Assembly: GCF_001434465.1 (NCBI RefSeq) | Contig: NZ_AZGE01000002.1 | Span: 62,001 to 126,000 of the forward strand | Source: Limosilactobacillus oris DSM 4864 | GTDB lineage: Bacteria > Bacillota > Bacilli > Lactobacillales > Lactobacillaceae | DNA: 64,000 nucleotides | Reading direction: 5' to 3' | In this document: positions 35,202 through 43,230 of the stretch, piece by piece | Position numbering within the stretch: the first letter of the stretch is position 1 | How the letters are laid out: each line of letters starts with the position of its first letter | Translations under genes and position numbers: made by a program | The notes under the pieces: model-generated | Seen by the model: only the letters and a program-made list of their open reading frames with translations | What the model was told of the DNA's origin: nothing | Databases searched by the model: none

Positions 35202-36422
35202 ATGAAAAAAGTTGTTGTATTAGGTGCTGGCTATGCCGGCCTCAAGACCGTCGTTGAGTTGCAAAAGAAGTGTCGGGGACAGCTCGAGATTACCCTGGTC
35301 GATGAAAATGACTACCACTATGAGGCAACTGACCTGCATGAGGTTGCTTCCGGGAACCTGCCGGCTAGCAAGATTACTTTCCCAATCACCGATGTGTTAG
35401 ATCCACGGATGACGACCCTGATCCTGGCTCACGTAGCGCGGGTCGATGAGGAGAAGCACCTGGTAATCCTGGATGGACATGCGCCGCTGGAATACGATTA
35501 CTGTGTCTTTGCTCTCGGCTTCGTTTCTGAAACCTTTGGTATTAAAGGCGCGGCAGAAAACAGCCTGCCAATGACCGACGTCAAGGAAGCGGAAGCCATC
35601 CATGAGCACATCATCAAGCAGATGGAAGACTACCGGCAGACGAAGGACGAAAATGACCTGCGGATAATCATCTGCGGGGCTGGTTTTACCGGAATCGAAC
35701 TAGCCGGGGCCCTTGCTGATGCCCGGGTGCGCTATGCTAAGCTCGCTGGGGTCACGCCAGACCAAATTAAGATTGACATCATTGACGCTTCCAAGCGGCT
35801 TCTGCCAATGTTCAATGATAAGCTCGCCGATTATGGGATCAAGCTCCTGGAGAAGCTGGACGTCAACATCATTACCGAAGCCCTGATTCAGGAAATCCAG
35901 CCGGGCGTGGTTCTGTACAAGGGCGCAAATGATGAAGAGGGGACCCCATTGCACAAGATTGTGGGCAACACGATTATCTGGACGACCGGGGTCAGCGGCA
36001 GTCCGGTCGTGGCTGAATCACACCTGCAAGAACGGCGCGGCCGGGTAATGGACACAGCCCACCTGACCGCTCCTGATCATGATAATCTTTACATGATCGG
36101 TGACGTGGCTGCGGTAATGCCACCTGATGGCAAGCGGCCATACCCAACCACTGCTCAGATTGCCCTGTCGATGGCTAATTACGTTGCCAAGGACATCGCT
36201 GCCCGGGTCAAGGGGACGAGCCGTCCGGGGGCCTACACTTACAAGTCCCTGGGGACGGTGGCCTCCGTCGGTAACACTCGTGCCTTTGGTGAAGCTGGGG
36301 GCCACTCCTTTAAGGGCTATCCGGCTTCGGTCATGAAGAAGATGATTATGAATAAGTCGCTGATGGAATTGGGCGGCTTCAGAGAACTGTTTGCCAAGGG
36401 CCGTTTCGACCTTTACCATTAG
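35202..36422 (+). CDS. ndh: Type II NADH:quinone oxidoreductase (NDH-2)
   Basis: A 406-residue flavoprotein of the pyridine nucleotide-disulfide family. FAD loop V-L-G-A-G-Y-A-G-L (4-12), NAD loop I-C-G-A-G-F-T-G-I-E-L (about 152-162), a second FAD motif I-G-D-V-A-A-V (about 292), and an amphipathic C-terminal tail for membrane attachment. It passes electrons from NADH to the quinone without pumping protons. It follows menA by 25 bases and completes the chain NDH-2, quinone, cytochrome bd encoded around it. Confidence 0.9.
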   Translation: MKKVVVLGAGYAGLKTVVELQKKCRGQLEITLVDENDYHYEATDLHEVASGNLPASKITFPITDVLDPRMTTLILAHVARVDEEKHLVILDGHAPLEYDYCVFALGFVSETFGIKGAAENSLPMTDVKEAEAIHEHIIKQMEDYRQTKDENDLRIIICGAGFTGIELAGALADARVRYAKLAGVTPDQIKIDIIDASKRLLPMFNDKLADYGIKLLEKLDVNIITEALIQEIQPGVVLYKGANDEEGTPLHKIVGNTIIWTTGVSGSPVVAESHLQERRGRVMDTAHLTAPDHDNLYMIGDVAAVMPPDGKRPYPTTAQIALSMANYVAKDIAARVKGTSRPGAYTYKSLGTVASVGNTRAFGEAGGHSFKGYPASVMKKMIMNKSLMELGGFRELFAKGRFDLYH

Positions 36423-36487
36423 AATGATGAAAGAGAGCGTGACTGAAGTCATTTCACGCCCCGTCGTATTTTTTAGAAAGCACAAAG

Positions 36488-36535
36488 AGGGCTTCAGAGT
36501 TCGGCTTTGCCGAGAGCACTGAAGCTCCTTTTTTT
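36488..36535 (+). repeat. Nested-hairpin repeat, copy A3
   Basis: GCTTCAG/CTGAAGC outer stem, inner TCGGC-TTT-GCCGA, then a long T-run. It is the likely terminator of ndh. A further hairpin GCGTGA/TCACGC (36436-36458) precedes it. Confidence 0.78.
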
Positions 36536-36688
36536 ATGGACATATTTACGGTTAAATGTTTAGGAGGTTGTTGGTCAATTGTACTATTCTGCGACAAATT
36601 AAAGAAAACGCTTACCAACGGCCAAGCTAAATAAGTTAAAATAAAGGTGTCAGCTAAGACAAATTTTAGGAAAGGAAGGTCTAGTTCA

Positions 36689-37726
36689 ATGCTATTTCAA
36701 GTTTATGGTAGCCAATCAGGTTGGCAATTTTTCGGTTGGATTCTCGTATTTATTTGCCTGGTGGTTACCAACGAAATCGCCCGGCGGACGAGAGTCGGCG
36801 GCCTCTTCTTCTTTGTGGTCCTCCCGATTGCACTGACGATTTACTTTATTGCCATTTACGTCTGTGCTGGGCAGGGGCAAGCCTGGGCGCTGCACAATCC
36901 GACCTATGTTCATATGAACAGCTGGTTCCACTATGCCAAGCTCTATGCGGCGACCTTCGGCTGTATCGGTTTTATGATCCTCAAGTACCACTGGGGACAC
37001 CTGGGAAAGGCTTACTGGTTTAAGATTTTCCCGTTCGTGATTGTGGCGATTAATATCTTTATCGCCGTGGGGAGTGACTTTGAGTCGGCGATTCGGGGGA
37101 TGCACGCCCTCGAAACGACCGGTAGCCAGTGGTGGCTCTCCTCCGAAGGGGTGTGGCTCTACGGTGGCTGGTGGAACGTCCTCAACGGCCTGGCCGGGAT
37201 TATCAATGTCTTCTGTATGACCGGCTGGTTCGGGATTTACTCCTCCCGTAATGAGCAGGATATGCTGTGGCCGGACATGACCTGGGAATTTATCCTGGCC
37301 TACGATGTCTGGAACTTCGAGTACACTTACAGCAACCTGCCGACCCACTCTTGGTACTGTGGTTTGGCCCTGCTGTTGGCACCAACTTTTGCTGCTGAAT
37401 TCTGGAACAAGGGTGGCTGGATTCAAAACCGGGCGAACACCTTAGCAATCTGGTGTATGGTTGCCCAAGTCTTCCCGCTCTTCCAAGATCACAGCAAGTT
37501 CTCAGTTCTGCCCGTTCTTTACAAGGACGGGGTCATGAACCCGGCAGTTCACCCAACTGCTGCTGGTCCGCACATGATGGGAATCATTGCCGTCTTCTCA
37601 ATTGTAATTAACGTGGTTGTCTTCACGGATATTTGGAAGCGGGCAATCAAGCAGCACATCAACCCATACCTGCAACCGGTATTCGTTGGTACCAGGGATT
37701 ACGACGAAGCAATGGCCCGTCGTTAA
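36689..37726 (+). CDS. DUF5692-like polytopic membrane protein
   Basis: A 345-residue protein with about nine TM helices and unusually many Trp and Tyr. Short conserved-looking stretches are N-P-T-Y-V-H-M-N-S-W-F-H-Y-A-K and D-V-W-N-F-E-Y-T-Y-S-N-L-P-T-H-S-W-Y; they lie at loop-TM borders and carry His, Asp, Glu. I relate it to the DUF5692 family of unknown function. ATG at 36689 follows AAAGGAAGG. A cre-like GAAAACGCTTACC (36604-36616) upstream hints at catabolite control. Monocistronic, next to the respiratory genes. Confidence 0.7.
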   Translation: MLFQVYGSQSGWQFFGWILVFICLVVTNEIARRTRVGGLFFFVVLPIALTIYFIAIYVCAGQGQAWALHNPTYVHMNSWFHYAKLYAATFGCIGFMILKYHWGHLGKAYWFKIFPFVIVAINIFIAVGSDFESAIRGMHALETTGSQWWLSSEGVWLYGGWWNVLNGLAGIINVFCMTGWFGIYSSRNEQDMLWPDMTWEFILAYDVWNFEYTYSNLPTHSWYCGLALLLAPTFAAEFWNKGGWIQNRANTLAIWCMVAQVFPLFQDHSKFSVLPVLYKDGVMNPAVHPTAAGPHMMGIIAVFSIVINVVVFTDIWKRAIKQHINPYLQPVFVGTRDYDEAMARR

Positions 37727-37780
37727 TACCGCTGCTTTAGTAATAGTGGGGAGCGTGATTATCTGCCTCCCATTGACGCG

Positions 37781-37820
37781 CAGGCTCCAGAGTTCGGTTT
37801 TACCGAGCACTGGAGCCTGT
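37781..37820 (+). repeat. Nested-hairpin repeat, copy A4
   Basis: Outer stem CAGGCTCCAG/CTGGAGCCTG (10 bp perfect), inner TCGGT-TTT-ACCGA: the inner pair G-C has become T-A on both sides. Confidence 0.78.
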
Positions 37821-37915
37821 TTGTGTTTATTAAAGTTTCCAGCTCCCATTATCTATTCTCCAACAAAGAGAGCTCTGGCTACTGTTGTGAGCACGCAAAA
37901 AACAGCATAAGAAAA

Positions 37916-37947
37916 GACCCGTGAGCGACGGCAACAGCTCACGGGTC
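37916..37947 (-). terminator. Terminator of the small membrane protein gene
   Basis: GACCCGTGAGC/GCTCACGGGTC, 11 bp perfect, 10-base loop, followed on the minus strand by TTTTC. Confidence 0.88.
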
Positions 37948-37976
37948 CGTGTGATTAACGAAGAACGTGCTTCGTT

Positions 37977-38264
37977 TTAGTGACTGCCAGCATGGTGAAC
38001 ATTACCAGCAGAGTGGCTCCGGTATCCATAGTAGAATTGGAGAATTGCAACTAAGATGTTGATCCAATTCATTGCGGTAAACCAGCCGTCAATTCCACTT
38101 CCGACTGGCCCGGCCATGTAGTAGACACAGAAACCGATAATAATGGCACAAACATTAATCCAGGTGAAGGTCTTTTGCAACTTCTGATCGTCGAGTCTGA
38201 ACCACATCCAAATGACGTTAATAACGAACCAAATGGCTAGAATCCAAAATACAGTGTTAAACAT
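37977..38264 (-). CDS. Small membrane protein, three TM helices, His-rich C terminus (unknown)
   Basis: A 95-residue protein: TM1 (about 3-21), a charged turn F-R-L-D-D-Q-K, TM2 (33-52), a Gly-rich loop, TM3 (63-80), then S-H-S-A-G-N-V-H-H-A-G-S-H. The four His in the tail could bind a metal; this is speculation. No family recognised. It has a good RBS (AAGGAGGG), its own promoter and terminator, and a perfect 28-bp palindrome at the transcription start, so it is certainly an expressed and probably tightly regulated gene. Confidence 0.75.
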   Translation of the reverse strand: MFNTVFWILAIWFVINVIWMWFRLDDQKLQKTFTWINVCAIIIGFCVYYMAGPVGSGIDGWFTAMNWINILVAILQFYYGYRSHSAGNVHHAGSH

Positions 38265-38298
38265 AAGACATCCCTCCTTAGATCATATTGGTTACCGC

Positions 38299-38326
38299 GA
38301 ATAATAAATAACGTTATTTATTATTC
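38299..38326. promoter_or_regulatory. Perfect 28-bp palindrome, probable operator
   Basis: GAATAATAAATAAC followed without spacer by its exact reverse complement GTTATTTATTATTC. It covers about +1 to +28 of the predicted transcript of the small membrane protein gene. Confidence 0.75.
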
Positions 38327-38332
38327 ACTTTA

Positions 38333-38360
38333 ATTATAACTTCACTTTGCGATAAAGCAA
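38333..38360 (-). promoter_or_regulatory. Promoter of the small membrane protein gene
   Basis: Minus strand -35 TTGCTT (38360-38355), 16-bp spacer, -10 TATAAT (38338-38333). Confidence 0.72.
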
Positions 38361-38440
38361 AGCATAACGGTTTTAAAATGATTATTAATGGATTAAAACG
38401 AGCAGATTAATCCATTGAGGAACACCAGTCAACTTTTATC

Positions 38441-38818
38441 CTAGTTATCCGCTTTCCGCTCCTTTAAGAGTTCAGTAATCTCCTTGAGGTATTCGGCTTC
38501 CGGCGATGGCTTGGCTGGTGCTGGCGCCTCTTTTTTCCGAAAGCGGTTGATTCCCTTTACCAGCATGAACACTACGAAGGCAATAATCAGGAAGTTGATT
38601 ACGGCATTCAAAAAGGCACCGTATTTGAACTGGGCGTCGCCGACGGTAAAGACGAGGTTGGAGAGGTCGATTTTACCGACAAAGAGTCCCACCAAGGGGT
38701 TGATTAAATTGGTGACGAGTGAGTTGACGATTGACGTAAACGCAGCCCCGACAATGATCCCAACGGCCATATCAATGACGTTGCCCCGGGCGATAAAGTC
38801 CTTAAATTCTTTGAGCAT
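38441..38818 (-). CDS. mscL: Large-conductance mechanosensitive channel MscL
   Basis: A 125-residue MscL. N-terminal amphipathic helix [13 protein letters not shown] (2-14), pore helix TM1 [12 protein letters not shown] (16-27), periplasmic loop, TM2 (about 66-90) and a charged C-terminal helix. It opens under membrane tension to release solutes on osmotic downshift. The frame extends upstream, but ATG at 38818 follows AAGGAGG. Confidence 0.96.
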   Translation of the reverse strand: MLKEFKDFIARGNVIDMAVGIIVGAAFTSIVNSLVTNLINPLVGLFVGKIDLSNLVFTVGDAQFKYGAFLNAVINFLIIAFVVFMLVKGINRFRKKEAPAPAKPSPEAEYLKEITELLKERKADN

Positions 38819-38964
38819 AGCATCCTCCTTGATTATTTTAGTAACCATATTGTAGCAAATAGGGAGGGGACTTAGCTATCTTAGGCGCTGAACTTAATTA
38901 AAAATCAAGGGAAGGCGCGGAATAAGCAGTGCGGGCAGCTTCTTGGATAAATAAGAGTGAGCAA

Positions 38965-39004
38965 AAACGCTCAAAATCGGCTAGCAAGCTGATTTTGAGC
39001 GTTT
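38965..39004 (-). terminator. Terminator of adhE (repeat C, copy 2)
   Basis: AAACGCTCAAAATC/GATTTTGAGCGTTT, 14-bp perfect stem with loop AGCTTGCTAGCC on the minus strand, identical in loop and flanks to the element at 22731. Confidence 0.88.
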
Positions 39005-39064
39005 GTCTTTCGCTGCGCGGTTAGGTGCGAGGTAGATTGATTGATTTAGGTAATTGGTAATTAG

Positions 39065-41701
39065 TTAGTTTTCTTCGACACCCGTACCGTTGTAGCAGCG
39101 TTCCAGCAGTTCCTTCAACTGGCTAACCAGTGGTTCTACCGGGTTAGTCGTCGTACATTGGTCTTCGTAGGCCAGGACGGCTAATTCATCAACGACCTTG
39201 TCGAATTCTTCACGGGAAACCCCGTTCGCCTTTAAGCTCAGGGTAACCCCACATTCATGGGCAACGTCGATGTACTTTTGGGCGTATGCTTCGGCCAGTT
39301 CTTCATCCGTGTTGCCTTTAAGGCCGATGAAGCGGGCTAGGTCAGCGTAGTCCTTAGTAGCGTGGTAAGTTTCGTAGTGTGGCCAGAGAGCCAGCTTTTG
39401 CGGCCGCTTGGCGTTAAAGCGGATTACCTGTGGCATGGCGATGGCAATCAGCAAACCGTGAGGGAGACCGAACGCCCCACCCATCTTGTGGGCCAGGGAG
39501 TGGGTGATTCCCAGGAAGGCCTGTCCGAACGCCATCCCGGCCATCGTGGAGAAGTCGTGCATCTTCCGCCGGGCAAGCTTGTCGCCCTGAACAGACTTCG
39601 GCAGGTATTCCATCGCGCCCTTAACGGTTTGCAAGGACCAACCACGGGTGTAATCAGTTGCCATGACGGAAACGTAGGATTCAGTGGCGTGGCAGAGAAC
39701 GTCTAAACCCGTGTAAGCAGTCGTCTTAGCTGGCACAGTTTCTACGAACTGGGAGTCAACGATGGCGATGTTTGGCGTCAAGGCGTAGTCAGCCAGTGGG
39801 TACTTCACGTGGGTCTCGGAGTCGGTGATAACCGCGAATGGCGTTACTTCTGAACCAGTCCCGGAAGTCGTCGGAATCCCGATCAGTTGGGACTTGGTTG
39901 GCTTCTTGATCTGGTAAGCCCGCTTCCGGATATCAAGGTACTTTTGCATTACCCCGTACCAGGAAGTTTCTGGGTGCTCGTAGAACATCCACATTGCCTT
40001 AGCAGCGTCCATTGGTGAACCACCACCGAGGGCGATGATCGTGTCCGGCTTGAAGTCGTTCATCATTGCGACACCCTTTTCGACGGTGTGCGTCGATGGG
40101 TCTTCTTCAACGTCATCGAAGACGAGGAATGGGGTTTCGTTTTGCCGTAAGCGGAGTTGGTCGATGACCCGTTGAACGTAGCCCCGCTTGCTCATTCCGG
40201 GACCAGTAACGATGAAGGCCCGGTTAATGTTTGGAATATCGCGCAATTCTTTCAGTGAATTCCGTTGAAAGTATACTTTTGGGGGAATCTTAACCCATTG
40301 CCGGTTTTCCCGCCGCTTAGCGATTACCTTAATGTTTAAGAGGTCCCAGTCAGTAACGTTGTGAGAAACGGAGTTACCACCGTAGGAACCAGTCCCCAGG
40401 GTCAGGGATGGGGTCATGTTGTTATAGATGTTACCAATCCCACCGATACCTGATGGGGAGTTAACGATAATCCGGGAAGCCCGCATTTCGAGGCCGTACT
40501 TGGTTGCCAGGTCGTCATCCAAGGTGTGGATAGCGGCCGTGTGCCCTTCACCACCGTAGTGCAGCAGTTGCCGACAGATGTCAAAGGCATTTTCATGGGA
40601 GCTAGCCCGATACATGGTTAGCACTGGTGACAGCTTTTCGGCGGACAGTGGGTAGTCATCACCAACACCGTCGATTTCGGCAATCAGGACCTTAGTGTTG
40701 TCAGGGACGTTCTTCAAACCGCACATTTCCGCGATGGCGTTAGCAGAACGGCCGGCGATTGGGCCCCGTACTTGGTGCCGTTGTGGGTCAATGAAGCCGT
40801 CGGAGAAGGTTTGCAGTTCGTTTGGCTTAACGAAGTAGCAGTTCCACTTCTGGAATTCTTCCTTAACTTGGTCGTAAATTTCGTCATCAACTACGACGGA
40901 GTTTTCGGAGGCACAGATCATTCCGTTATCGAAGGTCTTGGAAAGAACGATGTCGTAAACGGACCGTTCGATGTTGGCTGACTTTTCGATGTAGGCCGGA
41001 CCGTTACCAGGACCAACCCCTAAGGCTGGGTTACCAGAACTGTAAGCGGCCTTAACTAAGCCGGGACCACCAGTAGCCAAAATCGTGGCGATGTTCGGGT
41101 GCTGGAGCAGGGCGTTCGTGTTTTCACGGCTGCATTGTGGGATCCATTGGATCATGTTCTTTGGCGCACCCGCTTTTTCAGCAGCTGCCTGGAGGATCTT
41201 CGCGGTCTTTACGGAAGATTCAAAGGCCTGCGGGTGGAACGAGAAGATGATCGTGTTCCGGGTCTTGGCGGAGATGATTGACTTGAAAATCGTGGTGGAA
41301 GTAGGGTTGGTAACAGGAACTACTCCGGCGATGATTCCCAGTGGGTCCGCAATGGTGATCGTTTGGTCTTCGTCGTTGTTTTCGATGATGCCAACCGTCT
41401 TGTCATGGCGGATGTTGTTCCAGATGTATTCACTGGCGTAGATGTTCTTGATGGCCTTATCTTCGGCAACACCACGGCCAGTTTCATTTGCGGCGCTGAC
41501 CGCTAAGTCCATGTGATGTTCTTCCGCTGCCAGAGCCATGGCCTGACAGATGTTATCTACTTGCTCTTGTGTAAAGTTACGCAACTGGTCAAAAGCAACT
41601 TGGCTCTTTTGAACCAATCCATCGATCAGTTCGTGGGCCGCTTGCTGCTTGTCTTGCTCAGTTTGCTTTTGCTCAACTTGATGTTTCTTTGAAGTTGCCA
41701 T
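39065..41701 (-). CDS. adhE: Bifunctional acetaldehyde-CoA/alcohol dehydrogenase
   Basis: An 878-residue AdhE. The N-terminal aldehyde dehydrogenase half has the catalytic Cys in M-I-C-A-S-E (about 257) and the NAD loop G-G-P-G (about 220); the C-terminal iron alcohol dehydrogenase half has G-G-G-S-P-M-D-A-A-K (about 550) and metal-binding His in H-S-L-A-H-K and F-G-L-P-H-G (about 733-748). It reduces acetyl-CoA to ethanol using two NADH, the main NAD-regenerating route of heterofermenters. ATG at 41701 follows GAAGGAGA. A Rex-like site lies by the promoter. Confidence 0.97.
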   Translation of the reverse strand: MATSKKHQVEQKQTEQDKQQAAHELIDGLVQKSQVAFDQLRNFTQEQVDNICQAMALAAEEHHMDLAVSAANETGRGVAEDKAIKNIYASEYIWNNIRHDKTVGIIENNDEDQTITIADPLGIIAGVVPVTNPTSTTIFKSIISAKTRNTIIFSFHPQAFESSVKTAKILQAAAEKAGAPKNMIQWIPQCSRENTNALLQHPNIATILATGGPGLVKAAYSSGNPALGVGPGNGPAYIEKSANIERSVYDIVLSKTFDNGMICASENSVVVDDEIYDQVKEEFQKWNCYFVKPNELQTFSDGFIDPQRHQVRGPIAGRSANAIAEMCGLKNVPDNTKVLIAEIDGVGDDYPLSAEKLSPVLTMYRASSHENAFDICRQLLHYGGEGHTAAIHTLDDDLATKYGLEMRASRIIVNSPSGIGGIGNIYNNMTPSLTLGTGSYGGNSVSHNVTDWDLLNIKVIAKRRENRQWVKIPPKVYFQRNSLKELRDIPNINRAFIVTGPGMSKRGYVQRVIDQLRLRQNETPFLVFDDVEEDPSTHTVEKGVAMMNDFKPDTIIALGGGSPMDAAKAMWMFYEHPETSWYGVMQKYLDIRKRAYQIKKPTKSQLIGIPTTSGTGSEVTPFAVITDSETHVKYPLADYALTPNIAIVDSQFVETVPAKTTAYTGLDVLCHATESYVSVMATDYTRGWSLQTVKGAMEYLPKSVQGDKLARRKMHDFSTMAGMAFGQAFLGITHSLAHKMGGAFGLPHGLLIAIAMPQVIRFNAKRPQKLALWPHYETYHATKDYADLARFIGLKGNTDEELAEAYAQKYIDVAHECGVTLSLKANGVSREEFDKVVDELAVLAYEDQCTTTNPVEPLVSQLKELLERCYNGTGVEEN

Positions 41702-41754
41702 AATCAAGTTTCTCCTTCGTTTCTTATGTTTTTGTTACCTTTTGAACATGATTA

Positions 41755-41783
41755 ATAGTACACTAGGCGGCCGTTCTTTTCAA
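41755..41783 (-). promoter_or_regulatory. Promoter of adhE
   Basis: Minus strand -35 TTGAAA (41783-41778), 17-bp spacer, -10 TACTAT (41760-41755). Confidence 0.72.
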
Positions 41784-41788
41784 TAGTC

Positions 41789-41806
41789 TTGTGACTGATT
41801 GCACAA
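41789..41806. promoter_or_regulatory. Rex operator candidate upstream of adhE
   Basis: TTGTGACTGATTGCACAA differs from the Rex consensus TTGTGAA-N4-TTCACAA at two inner positions only. It is five bases upstream of the adhE -35 box. Rex is the NADH/NAD sensor that represses adhE in many Firmicutes. Confidence 0.7.
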
Positions 41807-41830
41807 TGGTTGATAGGAGTGAATTCGCTT

Positions 41831-41875
41831 CCAATCTGATGGTAGCAAGGCCGTGGTTGCTACAAAAAAGATTGG
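41831..41875. repeat. Nested hairpin upstream of adhE
   Basis: CCAATCT/AGATTGG (7 bp) encloses GTAGCAA/TTGCTAC (7 bp). It is upstream of the predicted promoter. A dyad TGCGCAA-TCGG-TTGCACA (41900-41917) lies further out and partly fits a cre site. Confidence 0.5.
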
Positions 41876-41972
41876 TATAAATTTAGTTTAGGTCCAGTTT
41901 GCGCAATCGGTTGCACATTTGACGATGATCACTGGTTCACAATTGCTAGAGGACGGGGGAGAAACCAAAAAG

Positions 41973-42016
41973 AGTTGTGACATAGGTCCTATTACTTTAA
42001 TAAAAAGTGAACAACG
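41973..42016 (+). repeat. Dispersed intergenic repeat D, copy 2
   Basis: GTTGTGACATAGGTCCTATT followed by ACTTTAATAAAAAG, close to 17085-17130. Confidence 0.6.
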
Positions 42017-42059
42017 AGGAATGACTACGCTAAGCCATTTTTAGCTTTAAAACAAAAAA

Positions 42060-42083
42060 GAGACTGAGTTAATTCTCAGTCTC
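42060..42083 (-). terminator. Terminator of nrdHEF
   Basis: GAGACTGAG/CTCAGTCTC, 9 bp perfect, loop AATTAA, followed by TTTTTTG on the minus strand. Confidence 0.88.
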
Positions 42084-42131
42084 GAATGCTGGTTTCTAAC
42101 TATTTATAAAGAATCAATCCTTAGGGAAAGG

Positions 42132-43151
42132 TTAGTCCCGGGAATTCTTATCTTTTCCGGCATTAGGGTCCATGATCCGGTAATCGTCATCCTTCATTGC
42201 TTCCACTTCACCAAGCCGGTAGCCGTTACCAACCTGGCTAAAGAAGTCGTGGTTGGAAGTGGAAGTAGAAATCCCGTTCATTACGACGGGGTTGACGTCA
42301 GCTGCCGTATCTGGGAAGAGTGGATCCTGCCCCAGGTTCATGAGGGCCTTGTTGGCATTGTAACGGATAAAGGTCAGAACGTCATCGGTCCACCCAATCT
42401 TGTCGTACAGCAGGTGAGTGTACTTCTCTTCGTTATCGTAGAGTTCGTACAGGAAGTTGTACAGCCAGTCTTTCATGTCCTGCTGTTGCTTTTCGGTCCG
42501 TTCATGCAGACCCACTTGGAACTTGTAGCCGATGTAGGTACCGTGGACAGATTCGTCACGCAAAATCAACTTGATGATTTCCGCCACGTTGTTTAACTCG
42601 TTGTGTCCCAGGTAGTAGAGGGGAGTATAGAAACCAGAATAGAAGAGGAAGGTTTCCAGAAAGACGTTAGCAACCTTTTTCTTTAACGGATCTTCCGCCG
42701 GGTTCAGGTACATGTTAGCAATCTTCGTCGCTTTGTTCTGCAAGTACTCTTCGGTATCGGACCAGTTAAAGATTTCGTCAATTTGGTCGGGAGTATTGAG
42801 TGTGGAGAAGATAGTGGAGTAACTCTTGGCGTGGACGGATTCCATGAACTGGATGTTGTTCAATACCGCTGTTTCGTGCTGGGTCTTAACGTCTTCTTTG
42901 AGGGCCGTCAGCCCGGCCTCAGATTGGACGGTGTCCAGCAGGGTCAAGCCCCCGAAGACGTGGCCCACGGTCCACTGGTGGTCTTCATCGAGGTTGCGCC
43001 AGTCGTCCATATCATTGGAAACCGGGATCCGGGTGTCCAACCAAAACTGTTCAGTCAGTTTCTCCCACGTTGCCTTGTCAATCATGTCGGAAATCTCATT
43101 CCAATTGATGGCCTTATATTGGTTTAATGGTTTAAATTCTTCAAGTTTCAT
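42132..43151 (-). CDS. nrdF: Class Ib ribonucleotide reductase, beta subunit
   Basis: A 339-residue R2-like diiron/dimanganese protein. Metal ligands are visible in L-D-T-V-Q-S-E (Asp), F-M-E-S-V-H-A-K-S-Y-S (Glu, His and the radical Tyr, about 101-110), F-L-E-T-F-L-F-Y (Glu) and R-D-E-S-V-H-G (Glu, His, about 195). It makes the tyrosyl radical used by NrdE. It is last in nrdHEF; the activating flavodoxin NrdI is not in this operon. Confidence 0.93.
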   Translation of the reverse strand: MKLEEFKPLNQYKAINWNEISDMIDKATWEKLTEQFWLDTRIPVSNDMDDWRNLDEDHQWTVGHVFGGLTLLDTVQSEAGLTALKEDVKTQHETAVLNNIQFMESVHAKSYSTIFSTLNTPDQIDEIFNWSDTEEYLQNKATKIANMYLNPAEDPLKKKVANVFLETFLFYSGFYTPLYYLGHNELNNVAEIIKLILRDESVHGTYIGYKFQVGLHERTEKQQQDMKDWLYNFLYELYDNEEKYTHLLYDKIGWTDDVLTFIRYNANKALMNLGQDPLFPDTAADVNPVVMNGISTSTSNHDFFSQVGNGYRLGEVEAMKDDDYRIMDPNAGKDKNSRD

Positions 43152-43230
43152 TTACCTAGCCTGCTCCTTAAATTAATCAACCTATAATATTTTAATTGCA
43201 TTCAAATTTTAGCAATGATTTTTATGAAAA

